Numbered from the stretch's first letter, positions 1 to 7,660 are shown. The stretch: 8,135 bases of DNA from CAIVSN01 sp043778375 (GCA_043778375.1 JAYWGH010000015.1:1-8135); one strand, 5' to 3'. Translations and numbers: made by a program. Notes: a model not told the origin generated them from the letters alone.

Positions 1-139
1 ATTTGAGGTGGACAGAGCGAGCGCTAGCGAGCTCGAGACAGGGGTCAGGTCTATTCTCGAGGGAGTGCTCACTATCGGATGAGTCGAGCTTCGAGTGGAC
101 ATTCACTCTGGGGACAACTGGGCGACGGCGAAGTCTTAG
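1..139 (+). CDS. polA: DNA polymerase I, C-terminal end (partial)
   Basis: This is the last part of a gene that enters from the left edge; the reading frame starts at base 2 and ends at TAG 137-139, giving 45 visible residues. The tail contains VELRVDIHSGDNWATAKS, which matches the characteristic end of bacterial family A DNA polymerases (a '..PLxVdvxxGxNWxeAk/h' pattern following a helix of the palm subdomain). The protein would polymerise DNA during repair and primer replacement in the cytoplasm. One in-frame TGA at 80-82 must be read through; as glycine it gives LTIGGVEL. The gene converges on the transglycosylase gene and the two stop codons share bases 137-138. Only the C-terminus is seen, so the 5' nuclease and catalytic residues cannot be judged. 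Confidence 0.85.
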
Positions 140-1038
140 ATCAAAATAGAGCTCGCATATCCATACGCACTTTTGGCTGGAAAATTCCCCCCATTATATC
201 GAGCAAGCGCTTCAATATATGTACCAGCATCAGCATTCTTTAATTTTTGAGTACATATTCTTATCCAATCATCTGATCGAATAACAGGGGCTCAAATACG
301 AGAGCGGTGTTTATTTATCACTCCTACTTCCTGAGATGAGAATCCAGTAATTTTTGCAAGAGTTCTCTCATTTTCAATTTTTTCATTTTCTACATCTTGT
401 TTGAGTCCAGCAAGATAGAGCCCACCGAGAAAGAGATTCACCTCTGGATCAAAAATAGCTCTACTGAGTAAAAGTATAGCTTCCTTGGTCTTTCATTTTT
501 CTATTCCCTCAATTGCAGATCGAGTATCTTTTCCCAGAAAATGGATATGAAAATCTTTTGGAAGTGATTTCAATATTGGAACATACCGTACATCCATTCG
601 CTTAAGAAAATCCTGTTGTGTTACAGGCATAATCTGAGTAAGTCCTTGTGCTCACTTAGGAGAAACCAGATGTGACTGACCTCCTGTTTCATTGAGTACG
701 AGTCGTTTTAAAACAACAGGATCAAGACGAAATCCTTGTGCTGTAGATCGTATAAGTGACTCTAACTGATTTGAAAATCGTGGAGTCATCCCAGGTTGAG
801 AAAGTGAGTATTGAGATAAGTAACCAGGAGTCGGGAGTGGCACCTGAACGTCAGAATTTTTAATTATTCTATGAAAATATGATTTTTCCCAGTTTAACTT
901 TATAGGATAAAAATCAACCTGATCCATAGTCATATGGGCTCTGCTCGTTGTAGATATTACCAGGAGTGAAGCTGCACTCTTTTGTAAAAAATTTCTACGA
1001 CTCTGTAGTTGCGGGCGCTCGGGTGGATTTGCGTTCAT
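136..1038 (-). CDS. Tat-exported lytic transglycosylase (SLT domain)
   Basis: With TGA read as Gly this is a 300-residue protein. Residues 13-20 are SRRNFLQK, a twin-arginine signal, followed by a hydrophobic stretch (AASLLVIS), so export of a folded enzyme through Tat is predicted. The SLT-type fold is shown by NETGGQS (catalytic Glu about residue 117), SPKGAQGLTQIMP (126-138) and ARYNGG (279-284), the three hallmark motifs of Slt/MltE-like enzymes, which cleave the glycan strand of peptidoglycan with 1,6-anhydro formation. The Gly in SPKGAQG is encoded by TGA (652-654), as are two others (493-495, 292-294). A region of about 100 residues between the last two motifs contains extra helices. 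I chose ATG 1038 because it puts the RR motif near residue 14; a GTG start at 1146 would overlap rbfA and add 36 residues before the signal. The gene is AT-richer than the plus-strand operon beside it. Confidence 0.88.
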
Positions 1039-1051
1039 AGTATGGGTATTA

Positions 1052-1057
1052 ATTTTA
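1052..1057 (-). promoter_or_regulatory. Putative -10 element for the transglycosylase gene
   Basis: On the minus strand the hexamer is TAAAAT, ending 13 bases before the ATG at 1038. No convincing -35 box lies 16-18 bases upstream, and no Shine-Dalgarno sequence is present in the short leader. It is supported only by position and sequence. Confidence 0.3.
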
Positions 1058-1118
1058 GAGAATGCCAGTAGAGCATAAAAGCCTTTTTGAATCAATTTTA
1101 TTTCCCTCTTTTTTTGGA

Positions 1119-1124
1119 TACTAT
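1119..1124 (+). promoter_or_regulatory. Putative -10 element for the rbfA-ftsQ-bat operon
   Basis: TACTAT lies 14 bases before the ATG at 1139, after a T-rich stretch (1105-1115). No clear TTGACA is seen at the usual distance. A transcript starting 6-8 bases downstream would have a leader of well under 10 bases, consistent with the lack of a Shine-Dalgarno sequence. Confidence 0.35.
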
Positions 1125-1138
1125 AGAGCGCACAAATT

Positions 1139-1498
1139 ATGAGCACTCCAGAGTCCAGAAATCACCTCCTTTACGAGGTGCTTGCCCCCAAAATTCTCGC
1201 CCACATCGAGGAGTTTATCGTCCCCACTTTTGGCCGAGTAGGATTTATGAGTACCGAGCTCTCCCGAGATGGTAAATACCTCGATCTATTTTTTCGGGCT
1301 GATAGCTGGGGCAAGCCTCTGCGAGAGTCTCTTGCGCGCGCAGCTCCTGCCCTCAAGTCACATCTCGCGACCTCTCGTATACTCGCCCGCATGCCGATAC
1401 TCCGGATCAAGGAGTATTCAGGGGCTGAGCAAGTACTCGATATTCTCCACGAGCTTCGCGCCAAGTCCTCTATCAAACCTATCAATGAGCAGGAGTAA
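1139..1498 (+). CDS. rbfA: Ribosome-binding factor A-like protein
   Basis: This is a 119-residue protein that fits the length and layout of RbfA, the KH-like factor that binds the 30S subunit and helps mature the 5' end of 16S rRNA. An N-terminal helix (APKILAHIEEFIVPTFG) is followed by a beta strand and turn GFMSTELSRDGKYLDLFF, corresponding to the 'VtxVelSpDlkxAkVyvs' segment of the family, then by a helix (ALKSHLATSRILARM), the strand PILRIKEYSG and the final helix VLDILHELRA, like the 'lrfxxDxsxexxxxIxxLL' ending. It contains no UGA codon. It is first in the plus-strand operon, and its end overlaps the start of ftsQ by 14 bases, suggesting coupled translation. The similarity is by pattern only, hence moderate confidence. 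Confidence 0.68.
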   Translation: MSTPESRNHLLYEVLAPKILAHIEEFIVPTFGRVGFMSTELSRDGKYLDLFFRADSWGKPLRESLARAAPALKSHLATSRILARMPILRIKEYSGAEQVLDILHELRAKSSIKPINEQE

Positions 1499-2492
1499 AT
1501 TTGGCTCATTTTTTACTCGTATATTTCGCCAAGTTCGCAATATCCGCTTTGCCCGAGAGTCCAAGATCGAGCGCTCCAAAAAATACCTCTACAGCGGGAG
1601 TACTCCTCAAAAACAGAGCTGGTTTGAAATCTATCAAAAGGCAAAGAGGGGTGCGTATTTCAGACCATTTTATACCTCATATACTCGAGTAAAAACGAGG
1701 TTTGGCCTCGCACTCGGGCTCATCGGCGTATTTCTCATCGGGGCGAGTGGATATATTTTTGCTTACTCGCCATATTTTCTCATTTCCCCAAATCGAGTAT
1801 TTATCACCGCGCTCGATGATACCTCGGATATCAATATTGCGAGTCGCTCGATCGAGCCTATTTATGGGACCTCTCTCTGGCAAGTGAGTAGGTCAGAGGT
1901 CACAGCCCTCATCACCAAGCTCCAAAAAAATATTGACGAAGTACAGGTGGATCATGTCTATCCAAATACTCTCAATATCCTGATAAAGTCAGCGCCACTC
2001 ACTTATACAGCGAGTATTCCTGGGCTCACCACAAAATCCTACAATCTCACCTCTAATGGTATACTCATTCCACTGCGAGCGGGTGATAAAAAACTTCCGA
2101 GGCTGAAAATTGTAAATCCTGATATTCTTGACTCTACTTTTCTCGACTTTAAAGAAGTGATCTCCGCCTCGACTATGCGGCGCATCAAGGATATTTCTGA
2201 TATTCTCGCGGCCGATCTCTGAGTAAAAGAAACAACACTCATCGAGTATTTTGCGACTGAAAATGAGGTACACTTTATCGCAAGTACAGGAGCAAGGCTC
2301 ATATTTATACTCGACAGTACTCTCGAGCGTCAACTCCTCGGACTCAAGTTTGCTCGTGAAAAAGAGGCAAATTTTCTCACAGCAAGTGGTACAGTGTACA
2401 TAGACGCTCGCAGTGTAGGTAAGATATTTACCTGCAAAGACTCGAATCTCTGCCCTCGTAATCTCGTCAAAATCTATGGTACCGACAACTAG
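1485..2492 (+). CDS. ftsQ: FtsQ/DivIB-like cell division protein
   Basis: This is a 335-residue bitopic membrane protein. A basic cytoplasmic N-terminus (1-70) precedes one transmembrane segment (about 73-95, FGLALGLIGVFLIGASGY). A POTRA-like domain follows (about 101-172): strand NRVFITAL, the IEPIYGTSLWQV segment where FtsQ proteins have 'l..G.nl..v', a helix, then VQVDHVYPNTLNILIKSAPL, matching the 'v.V.r.yPnTl.I.v.Er.P' ending. This arrangement is typical of FtsQ/DivIB, which links FtsB/FtsL and the septal peptidoglycan synthase. One in-frame TGA (2220-2222, residue 246) is read as Gly; stopping there would remove the last 90 residues. The start at ATG 1485 is preferred over an upstream GTG at 1269 that would overlap most of rbfA. 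The stop is TAG 2490-2492, and the next gene begins 17 bases before it ends. Confidence 0.75.
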
Positions 2493-2904
2493 TCCACTCC
2501 CCTACTCCGAGATCGCTCGCACTCTCGCATGGTACGAGTGGGAGATCACTCTAAGTATCATACTCATCGTAGTATTTGGGGCCTATCTCCTCGTGCGATC
2601 TTGGCAGAAGTATGATAATCAGTCTCTTTTGACTCCTGTGACACGAGCCCCAGACGACATATCACTCGAAACGCTCGTCTCACAGATACACACAAGCTCG
2701 AGTCGTGAGGAACTCTGCAAACTCGGACGACTCGCTGTAGAGTCAAAATATCAGATCACCCTCATCCCTGGGAGATCGATCGGGTCGCAAAAAATACGAG
2801 GTCCCGCAGGGGATATCCTCAGAGAAATCGAGGTCTATGAGTACGCTTGAAGTCTCAAAAATCCTGATACTCTCAGAGAGCTCCTCATCGCTCACTTCCA
2901 GTAG
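2476..2904 (+). CDS. Small one-span membrane protein at the DUF4381 position of a Bat operon
   Basis: This is a 142-residue protein with a short Pro/Thr-containing N-terminus, one transmembrane helix (about 22-42, EITLSIILIVVFGAYLLV) and a cytoplasmic helical tail (LETLVSQIHTSSSREELCKL ... LRELLIAHFQ). Bat operons often place a DUF4381 protein of about this size, with one N-terminal membrane helix, just before BatA; position and topology fit, but the sequence is too divergent to assert membership. A TGA at 2848-2850 (residue 125) must be read as Gly to reach the TAG at 2902-2904. The gene starts inside the end of ftsQ, and the next ATG follows its stop after one base. Its role is probably accessory to the vWA membrane protein downstream, which is inference from context. 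Confidence 0.6.
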
Positions 2905-2905
2905 T

Positions 2906-4690
2906 ATGCAGCTCCAGTACCCTATCGCTCTCTGGCTCCTTCTCCTCATCATCCCACTGATCTGGTCGTGGATTCGTGCGAGAGGATTTGTGGTATTTGG
3001 GAGATCTACGGGACAGATATCTCGCAGTATATGGTGGAGCACCCGAGGGGCAGAGCTCACCCTCCTTTTGGTCCTCATCGGAGCTCTCGCGTCTCCTGTT
3101 GTCCTCGAAAAGAAGGTTGATCCTCTGCTTGAGGGTGTGGATATCATGGTAGTGCTCGACCTCTCCAAAAGTATGCTCGCGGAGGATATCACCCCAAATC
3201 GCATCACCGCAGGCCGAACACTTCTCCAGGACTTTGTCGCCAAACGACAGAGTGACCGTGTGGGACTCATTGGGTTTGCTGGGAAGCCATTTATCCTCTC
3301 GCCCCTCACCTTTGATCACGCGGGGCTCTCTACTATTCTCGGGCGTACAACCGTTGATACGATCCGCCAAGAGCTCCCTGGGCTCTCAGGCACTGCCATA
3401 GGGGACGCTCTCCTCCTCGCTCGAGAAAGCCTAAACACTGGACTCCCGAGATCCAAGGTCATCCTCCTTGTGACAGACGGTGAGGTAAATATCGGTATCT
3501 CTCCCGCGGAGGTACTCCCAAGCATCGTCAAAGACCGCATAAAGATCTACAGTCTCGGGATCGGTGATCCTGCGTGAACCGAGCTCTATACGACAAACAC
3601 TCGAGGAGTGCATGAGTACTTTACCGAGGTAAATGGTACTCGTCTGCGTGCTCGTGTTGACGAGGTACTCCTCTCAAATCTTGCAAATGCAACTCAGGGG
3701 CTCTACCAAAACGCCAAAAACTCTGAGGATCTCGCAAAAACTCTCCAAAATATCGATACTCTCGAGCGTAGTGAGCTCACTGGGAAGACCAAGACTATCG
3801 TGCATAAGCTCTCGCTGTGGCTCACAACCTGAGTACTCGGACTCATCATCCTCTGGCTCGTACTCTCAGGGCTCGATCCAACGAGTAGCTTGCGTATTCA
3901 AGTAGGATCTCGGGATGCTCTGAGTCCACTGAGTATGGGATATACACTGATTCCATATAGTGCCCCTCTTCAGAGGATTTTTCTCACTCTCTGAGTCATC
4001 GGGCTCATGAGCATACTCATCATCGCACCACTACGATCTCTCCCTCAAGCACCTGTAGCCGTATGGATCGATGTATCGAGGAGTATGGGGGTGAGAGATG
4101 TAACCGATGAAAGCAGTAGACTCACTGATCGACTCACTCTCGCAAAGCTCATGACTCGAGATCACATAGTTGCGTTCCCTCCTGGAACAGAGCTGAGTCT
4201 CGGAGTATTTGGAGGCGATAGCCTCCTCCTCACACCAAAGACACTCGATCGTGAAAGTGTACTCGCGAGACTCGAGGGTGTGAGTATCGGGATGTCACCA
4301 GGAGGAAGTGCTCTCTCGAGTATCCCAAGTGATCCTAAAACCCAGAGACTCATCCTCACCGATGGTGGAGATCTGGCTGATCTGCCAGACTCCCTCAAGA
4401 AGGGGGACTCTCTCATGCTCATTGGGTCAGCTGAGGGAGGACCTATTCCAGTAGAAAACTCATTTTTTGGGAGTACTTACATCACCGAGAACGGAGCTCC
4501 TGTCATCAGTCGAGTCGATGGGAGTCTCATACAAAAAAGTAGAGCAAAAGCTCTGGTACGCCAGATCACGAACTATTCAAAATCTGATACAATAACTCGT
4601 GGTGTACCTGCTGGAGCTTTCCCGATCGCACTGTACTGTATACTCCTCGCACTCCTCATACCCACTCGCACTCGCCACCGTCATGAGTAA
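2906..4690 (+). CDS. Fused tandem vWA-domain membrane protein (BatA-BatB-like)
   Basis: One continuous 594-residue frame when TGA is glycine (3575-3577, 3830-3832, 3992-3994; residues 224, 309, 363). Domains in order: two membrane helices (about 5-23 and 50-67); first vWA domain with MIDAS residues in DLSKSM (D85, S87, S89), GTAIGDAL (T163) and TDGE (D191); two membrane helices (about 304-324 and 358-376); second vWA domain with DVSRSM (D389, S391, S393), GGSALSS (S468 in place of the usual Thr) and LTDGGD (D486); and a final membrane helix (about 571-587). In typical Bat (Bacteroides aerotolerance) clusters, BatA and BatB are separate membrane vWA proteins; here both lie in one chain. vWA domains bind Mg2+ and partner proteins outside the membrane and usually work with a MoxR AAA+ ATPase, which is not in the window. 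The start after the previous TAG is chosen because it begins at the first membrane helix; the frame is open to 2837. Confidence 0.82.
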
Positions 4691-5282
4691 ATACACCCTC
4701 CTCGCGCTCGTGCTCGTCCTCATCTGGACACCCACCCTCCTCTGCGAGTGGTACTTTGATCGTGGAGTACAGACGAGATCAGTGAGCGAATTTAACTCGA
4801 GCATATGGCTCAAGTCGAGTACCGAGGCTCTCGCCAATCGTGACGCTCTCCTCAAGGCTCTCCCCAAAACTCCCCCAAAGACCCCCGAGCCATCACCTCC
4901 GGATACCCCTAAGAGTCAGTCGAGAGCGAGTCCAGGGACTAGTACAAACTCAGGAACGGGAAGCACATCTCAGTCAGGAGGCACAAATACTGGGAATACT
5001 CTCTCAGGCAGTACAAATACCGGGGGCACTCAGGCAGAAAATACAGACTCGGGAGCTTCTTCTCAAACGTGAGGACCTAGTCAGTCTTTTGATACCTCGA
5101 GTACTCCTGAGCAGCCAACATGAGACTCAGGATTACAAGACCGAGCAGCGGCACTTCGCGAGCTTCAAAAGAGCACAAAAGACTACTTACGACCAAGCGG
5201 CAAAAAAGATCCCGATAGTACGAGATCTCTCCTAAATGAAATTTTTGGAGGAGGGCAAGAGGGAGAGTCTCGCGACTACTAA
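4683..5282 (+). CDS. Membrane-anchored Ser/Thr/Gly-rich protein at the BatC position
   Basis: This is a 199-residue protein with an N-terminal hydrophobic segment (about 5-21) that could be a signal anchor; LLC at 19-21 is not a good lipobox because Leu precedes Cys. After a short charged region (22-60) comes a Pro-rich stretch and then a low-complexity region (about 78-150) of Ser, Thr, Gly, Asn and Gln, with repeated 'GxTNTG' units. The C-terminus (about 152-199) is charged and helical (LQDRAAALRELQKSTKDYLR). In Bat clusters BatB or BatC often carry short helical (TPR) segments ahead of an 'alqeLq' type tail, so this may be a reduced BatC-like partner, but no clear TPR repeat is seen. TGA codons at 5070-5072 and 5121-5123 are read as Gly. 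The ATG overlaps the end of the vWA gene by 8 bases, and the TAA lies one base from the pyrH stop. Confidence 0.65.
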
Positions 5283-5283
5283 A

Positions 5284-6000
5284 CTATGGAGTAAGAAGAG
5301 TTCCAACCACTTCACCTGTCCCGAGTCTGTCTATATCCTCGATACGACACACAAATACTGGGAGCCCCTCATCTCGCGCCATAGCGAGAGCGCTCTGATC
5401 GAGTACTCGCAGATTGCGCTCAAGCGCCTCTTGGAGAGAGAGAGTATCATATTTGGTAGCTGTTGGATCCTTTGCTGGATCAGCTGAGTAAACTCCGTCG
5501 ATCTTGGTCCCCTTGATGACCATATCACAGTCGAGCTCGAGAGCTCGGAGTACCGCCGCTGAGTCAGTTGTAAAATATGGATTCCCCGATCCTGCTACTG
5601 CTACGATCACTCGTCCTCGATCTAGATGTTTCATCGCACGACCACGGATAAAAAGCTCGGAGACTTTGTTGATCTCGAGAGCCGACATAATACGCACTTC
5701 TTGCCCCTGCTGCTTGATCGCGTCACCGAGAGCGATCCCATTCATCACCGTCGCGAGCATCCCCATATAGTCAGCGCTCGACCTGTCAAGTCCACTCGCA
5801 GCACCTGCTATCCCTCGAAATATATTTCCTCCACCGATTACGATCACTACTTCTTTACCGGTAGCTACGAGTGCGACGATTTTCTTAGCGAGAAACTCTA
5901 AAAACTGTACATCTATTCCGTATTCAAGGTTGCCTTGGAGGGCTTCACCTGAGAGCTTGAGAAGGTATCGTTTTGCGGTTGCAACAGAGGGGTGTGCCAT
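5284..6000 (-). CDS. pyrH: UMP kinase (uridylate kinase)
   Basis: This is a full-length 238-residue member of the amino-acid kinase family, normal for bacterial PyrH. It phosphorylates UMP to UDP with ATP in the cytoplasm, the committed step toward UTP and CTP. Diagnostic motifs are LLKLSGEAL near the N-terminus (Lys for phosphate binding), VVIVIGGGNIFRG (nucleotide loop), DYMGMLATVMNG, FTTDSAAVLRALEL (UMP-site Thr-Asp) and KGTKIDGVYSADP (the family's 'K.t.vDGVY..DP'). It contains no UGA codon and ends in TAG. It lies 5 bases after the HTH gene, so the two are probably cotranscribed; a TATAAT (6005-6010) sits 4 bases before the ATG and could also give a leaderless transcript. Its 3' end faces the BatC-position gene with a single base between the stop codons. 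Confidence 0.97.
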   Translation of the reverse strand: MAHPSVATAKRYLLKLSGEALQGNLEYGIDVQFLEFLAKKIVALVATGKEVVIVIGGGNIFRGIAGAASGLDRSSADYMGMLATVMNGIALGDAIKQQGQEVRIMSALEINKVSELFIRGRAMKHLDRGRVIVAVAGSGNPYFTTDSAAVLRALELDCDMVIKGTKIDGVYSADPAKDPTATKYDTLSLQEALERNLRVLDQSALAMARDEGLPVFVCRIEDIDRLGTGEVVGTLLTP

Positions 6001-6005
6001 AAAGA

Positions 6006-6602
6006 TTATAAAAAGAAATAGAGGAGAAACGACGAGAGGATCAAAAGTACTACGACGAGCGATATGAGGATATAGAGTACAAATTTACTTGTGATCACTT
6101 CTTCTCGGAGGGTGAGTACCTCTGATTGTGCGTGCTTTACATCCTCATCAGTTTTTGCTTTGGCAGACTCGAGGAGAAAAGTCTGTTTTTTGTACTCGAT
6201 CATAGAGACTGAATTTTTGAGCTCACTCTCCGCATGACCTGCTCGGTACGAGAGGTCCTGAATAATACGATCTTTTTCTGCGATCTTGCGCATGGAGTCT
6301 TCGTAGAGATCACGATAATCTGCCTGCGGTCGTTTGCGGGTGAGAGTATGAGACGGAGTAACTTCATCAAATATCACAACTTCAGGAGCCTCGGTCTCTC
6401 TGGGGGTCGAGCGCACTGAGTCAGTAGGACGCACGAGCTCTGGATCGCCATCTTTGATCATGATGATATCCTCATCTGAGAGAAGAATAGTTTTTCCTTT
6501 GCGCTTGGAGCGAATACGACCGGATTTTACATACCGATCAAGGGTGCGAGTAGATACCTCGAGAGTGAGCGCCGCGGCTTCGCGGGTAGTGGTGTAAGAC
6601 AT
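6006..6602 (-). CDS. Tail-anchored helix-turn-helix protein
   Basis: This is a 198-residue protein. Residues 1-50 form a MerR/excisionase-type DNA-binding motif: TREAAALTLEVSTRTLDRYV, then KSGRIRSKRKGKTILLSDEDI, where the basic turn and the following 'S..DI' match helix-turn-helix proteins of the HTH_17 type. A linker (about 51-90) of mixed Pro, Ser and acidic residues leads to a long charged coiled-coil-like helix (about 92-170). The C-terminus (about 173-197) is a hydrophobic helix, FVLYILISLVVVLLILSS, ending at the last residue. This suggests a regulator tethered to the inner face of the membrane by its tail. It may dimerise through the coiled coil. It precedes pyrH in the same direction with 5 bases between them. 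Whether it binds DNA, and where, cannot be told. No UGA codons occur. Confidence 0.75.
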   Translation of the reverse strand: MSYTTTREAAALTLEVSTRTLDRYVKSGRIRSKRKGKTILLSDEDIIMIKDGDPELVRPTDSVRSTPRETEAPEVVIFDEVTPSHTLTRKRPQADYRDLYEDSMRKIAEKDRIIQDLSYRAGHAESELKNSVSMIEYKKQTFLLESAKAKTDEDVKHAQSEVLTLREEVITSKFVLYILISLVVVLLILSSFLLYFFL

Positions 6603-6656
6603 AGTGCCTAAATCTTATACAATAACCCAAAAAAACAAGTTTGTGAGAGTGGGAGA
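6603..6656. other. 54-base intergenic region upstream of the HTH-pyrH pair
   Basis: This lies between the stop of the 178-residue gene and the ATG of the HTH gene, both on the minus strand. It holds a putative -10 hexamer TATAAG (minus strand, 6614-6619), 11 bases before the ATG, with no good -35 box. A T7 run (6629-6635 on the minus strand) has only a 4-base-pair imperfect hairpin beside it, so I do not call a terminator. Confidence 0.4.
6614..6619 (-). promoter_or_regulatory. Putative -10 element for the HTH-pyrH pair
   Basis: TATAAG on the minus strand ends 11 bases before the HTH gene ATG. A start at the usual distance would leave a leader of about 5 bases. No recognisable -35 hexamer is present, so support is weak. 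Confidence 0.35.
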
Positions 6657-7193
6657 CTACTCCACATCATTTGAGCTTGAGCCAAGGTTATATTTTGTAT
6701 TGAGTCCAAAGAGCGCAGTACGAAAAATTTCATAACGACTGATGGCGCTGGATCAGTATGCAACTCACTCAATTCCAGTTGGAAATTTAAGTGCTGTTAC
6801 CGGTATTCACTTTTTAAGGAAAGATTCTTCTATGAGTCGCAAGAAAAATCCTGGACTGTTAAATGAAGATCAAACCCTAAAGGCTGTATGCTTATCTTTT
6901 GATCATTGTATCTGCACTACCTGATATCCGGATTCATGTGGCTCAAATGAGAGTACGCAAGCTGGATGGGGGACATTATCCTTCTCACGACGATAACGCA
7001 GTGCAACCGCCTTACTCCCTTCTATGGTGAGCTTTGAAGCAAAAGCCGAGTTACTAAACTCATTTGCTGCATGCTCTGCTCCTCAGAGTATTTCTAATAC
7101 TAGTCTAATCGGATCAATTGGGTGACAGGCAGAGTTTCGAGGAGTCAGTGAAAACTCATGGAACTCTGGGACGACTATACTTGAAATGTTCAT
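6657..7193 (-). CDS. Uncharacterised UGA-rich protein (178 aa)
   Basis: I do not recognise this protein. Read with UGA as Gly the frame is open for 178 residues from ATG 7193 to TAG 6659-6657, using six in-frame TGA codons (7083-7085, 6903-6905, 6870-6872, 6807-6809, 6765-6767, 6753-6755). It has no membrane segment or signal peptide and looks soluble. Features are a beta-like segment SKLTIEGSKAVALRYRREKD (53-72), an aromatic-rich part around VLSFEPHESGYQVVQIQG (80-97), then GSSFNSPGFFLRLIEESFLKKG (109-129 region) and a C-terminal SRYEIFRTALFGLNTKYNLG. It is the last of three minus-strand genes, 17 bases after the previous stop. It is AT-richer than the pyrH side. It is too short and unlike known enzymes to suggest a catalytic role. 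Confidence 0.72.
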
Positions 7194-7210
7194 TGCTTGG
7201 ATTTTCGGTA

Positions 7211-7648
7211 TTAAGAAAGGCTATACCCCGTAATCCCAACAATAGAAAAAGCAGTGGAATTAGTACCAAGAGAAAAATTAAGACTCGTATTTCAAGAGCT
7301 ATCAGAGCTCATATTTGAGTGTGTCAGATATCTCGCCGGAGCACTCTCTTTCATGTACTTTGCTCATATCGTTGCCCCATCCGCGGAGATCAATTTCCAC
7401 TTTCCTCCTCACACAAATGTAAAGATATATATAGTTTTAGCAGTTGTAATCGTTAATTCAGAATCCACAAGAGGCTCGTTTTCCCCTGCTTGAAGTTTCG
7501 CCTGAAGAAATGCTTGAAACGGATGAGGAATAGCCTCAAGGATAGCAGCAGTACTATCTACTACATTTGATCCAACTCATAGTGCATCAAAAGACTGACC
7601 TGGGGCAGTAACTCCTGTTGTATGTAAAACCGCTAATCCTATATCCAT
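7211..7648 (-). CDS. Uncharacterised UGA-rich protein (145 aa)
   Basis: I do not recognise this protein. The frame from ATG 7648 to TAA 7213-7211 is open for 145 residues if the four TGA codons (7577-7579, 7409-7411, 7364-7366, 7292-7294) are Gly; an in-frame TAA lies just upstream of the ATG. The middle holds a strand-like stretch SELTITTAKTIYIFTFV (63-79) followed by GGGKWKLISADGATIG, which looks like a beta-rich core; the C-terminus (about 110-145) is rich in Ser, Thr, Asn and Gly. No membrane segment is obvious. It lies 12 bases after the 135-residue gene and 17 bases before the 178-residue gene, so it is probably the middle gene of one operon. A run of eight T precedes the ATG and no Shine-Dalgarno is present. 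Confidence 0.7.
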
Positions 7649-7660
7649 AAAAAAAATGGT

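Noticed and set aside
1269..1484. Upstream extension of the ftsQ-like gene from a GTG at 1269
   Set aside because: It would overlap most of rbfA in another frame and adds residues before the usual basic N-terminus. ATG 1485 gives the normal FtsQ layout.
1171..4422. Minus-strand open frames across the rbfA-bat operon
   Set aside because: They are shadows of the plus-strand genes, rich in Arg and Ser with no motifs, and arise from the codon bias of the real genes.
4007..4690. A separate BatB gene starting at ATG 4007
   Set aside because: With UGA as Gly the frame is continuous from 2906, and the ATG lies inside a membrane helix, so a fusion is simpler. A separate internal start cannot be fully excluded.
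4740..4751. Lipobox in the BatC-position protein (LLC at residues 19-21)
   Set aside because: The residue before Cys is Leu rather than Gly, Ala or Ser, so lipoprotein processing is unlikely.
6629..6644. T-run after the 178-residue gene as an intrinsic terminator
   Set aside because: The only nearby inverted repeat is 4 base pairs with a 2-base loop, too weak for a terminator.
6742..7493. Short plus-strand open frames in the last third
   Set aside because: They overlap the three minus-strand code-25 genes, show no motifs, and are short. The minus-strand frames are longer and arranged as an operon.
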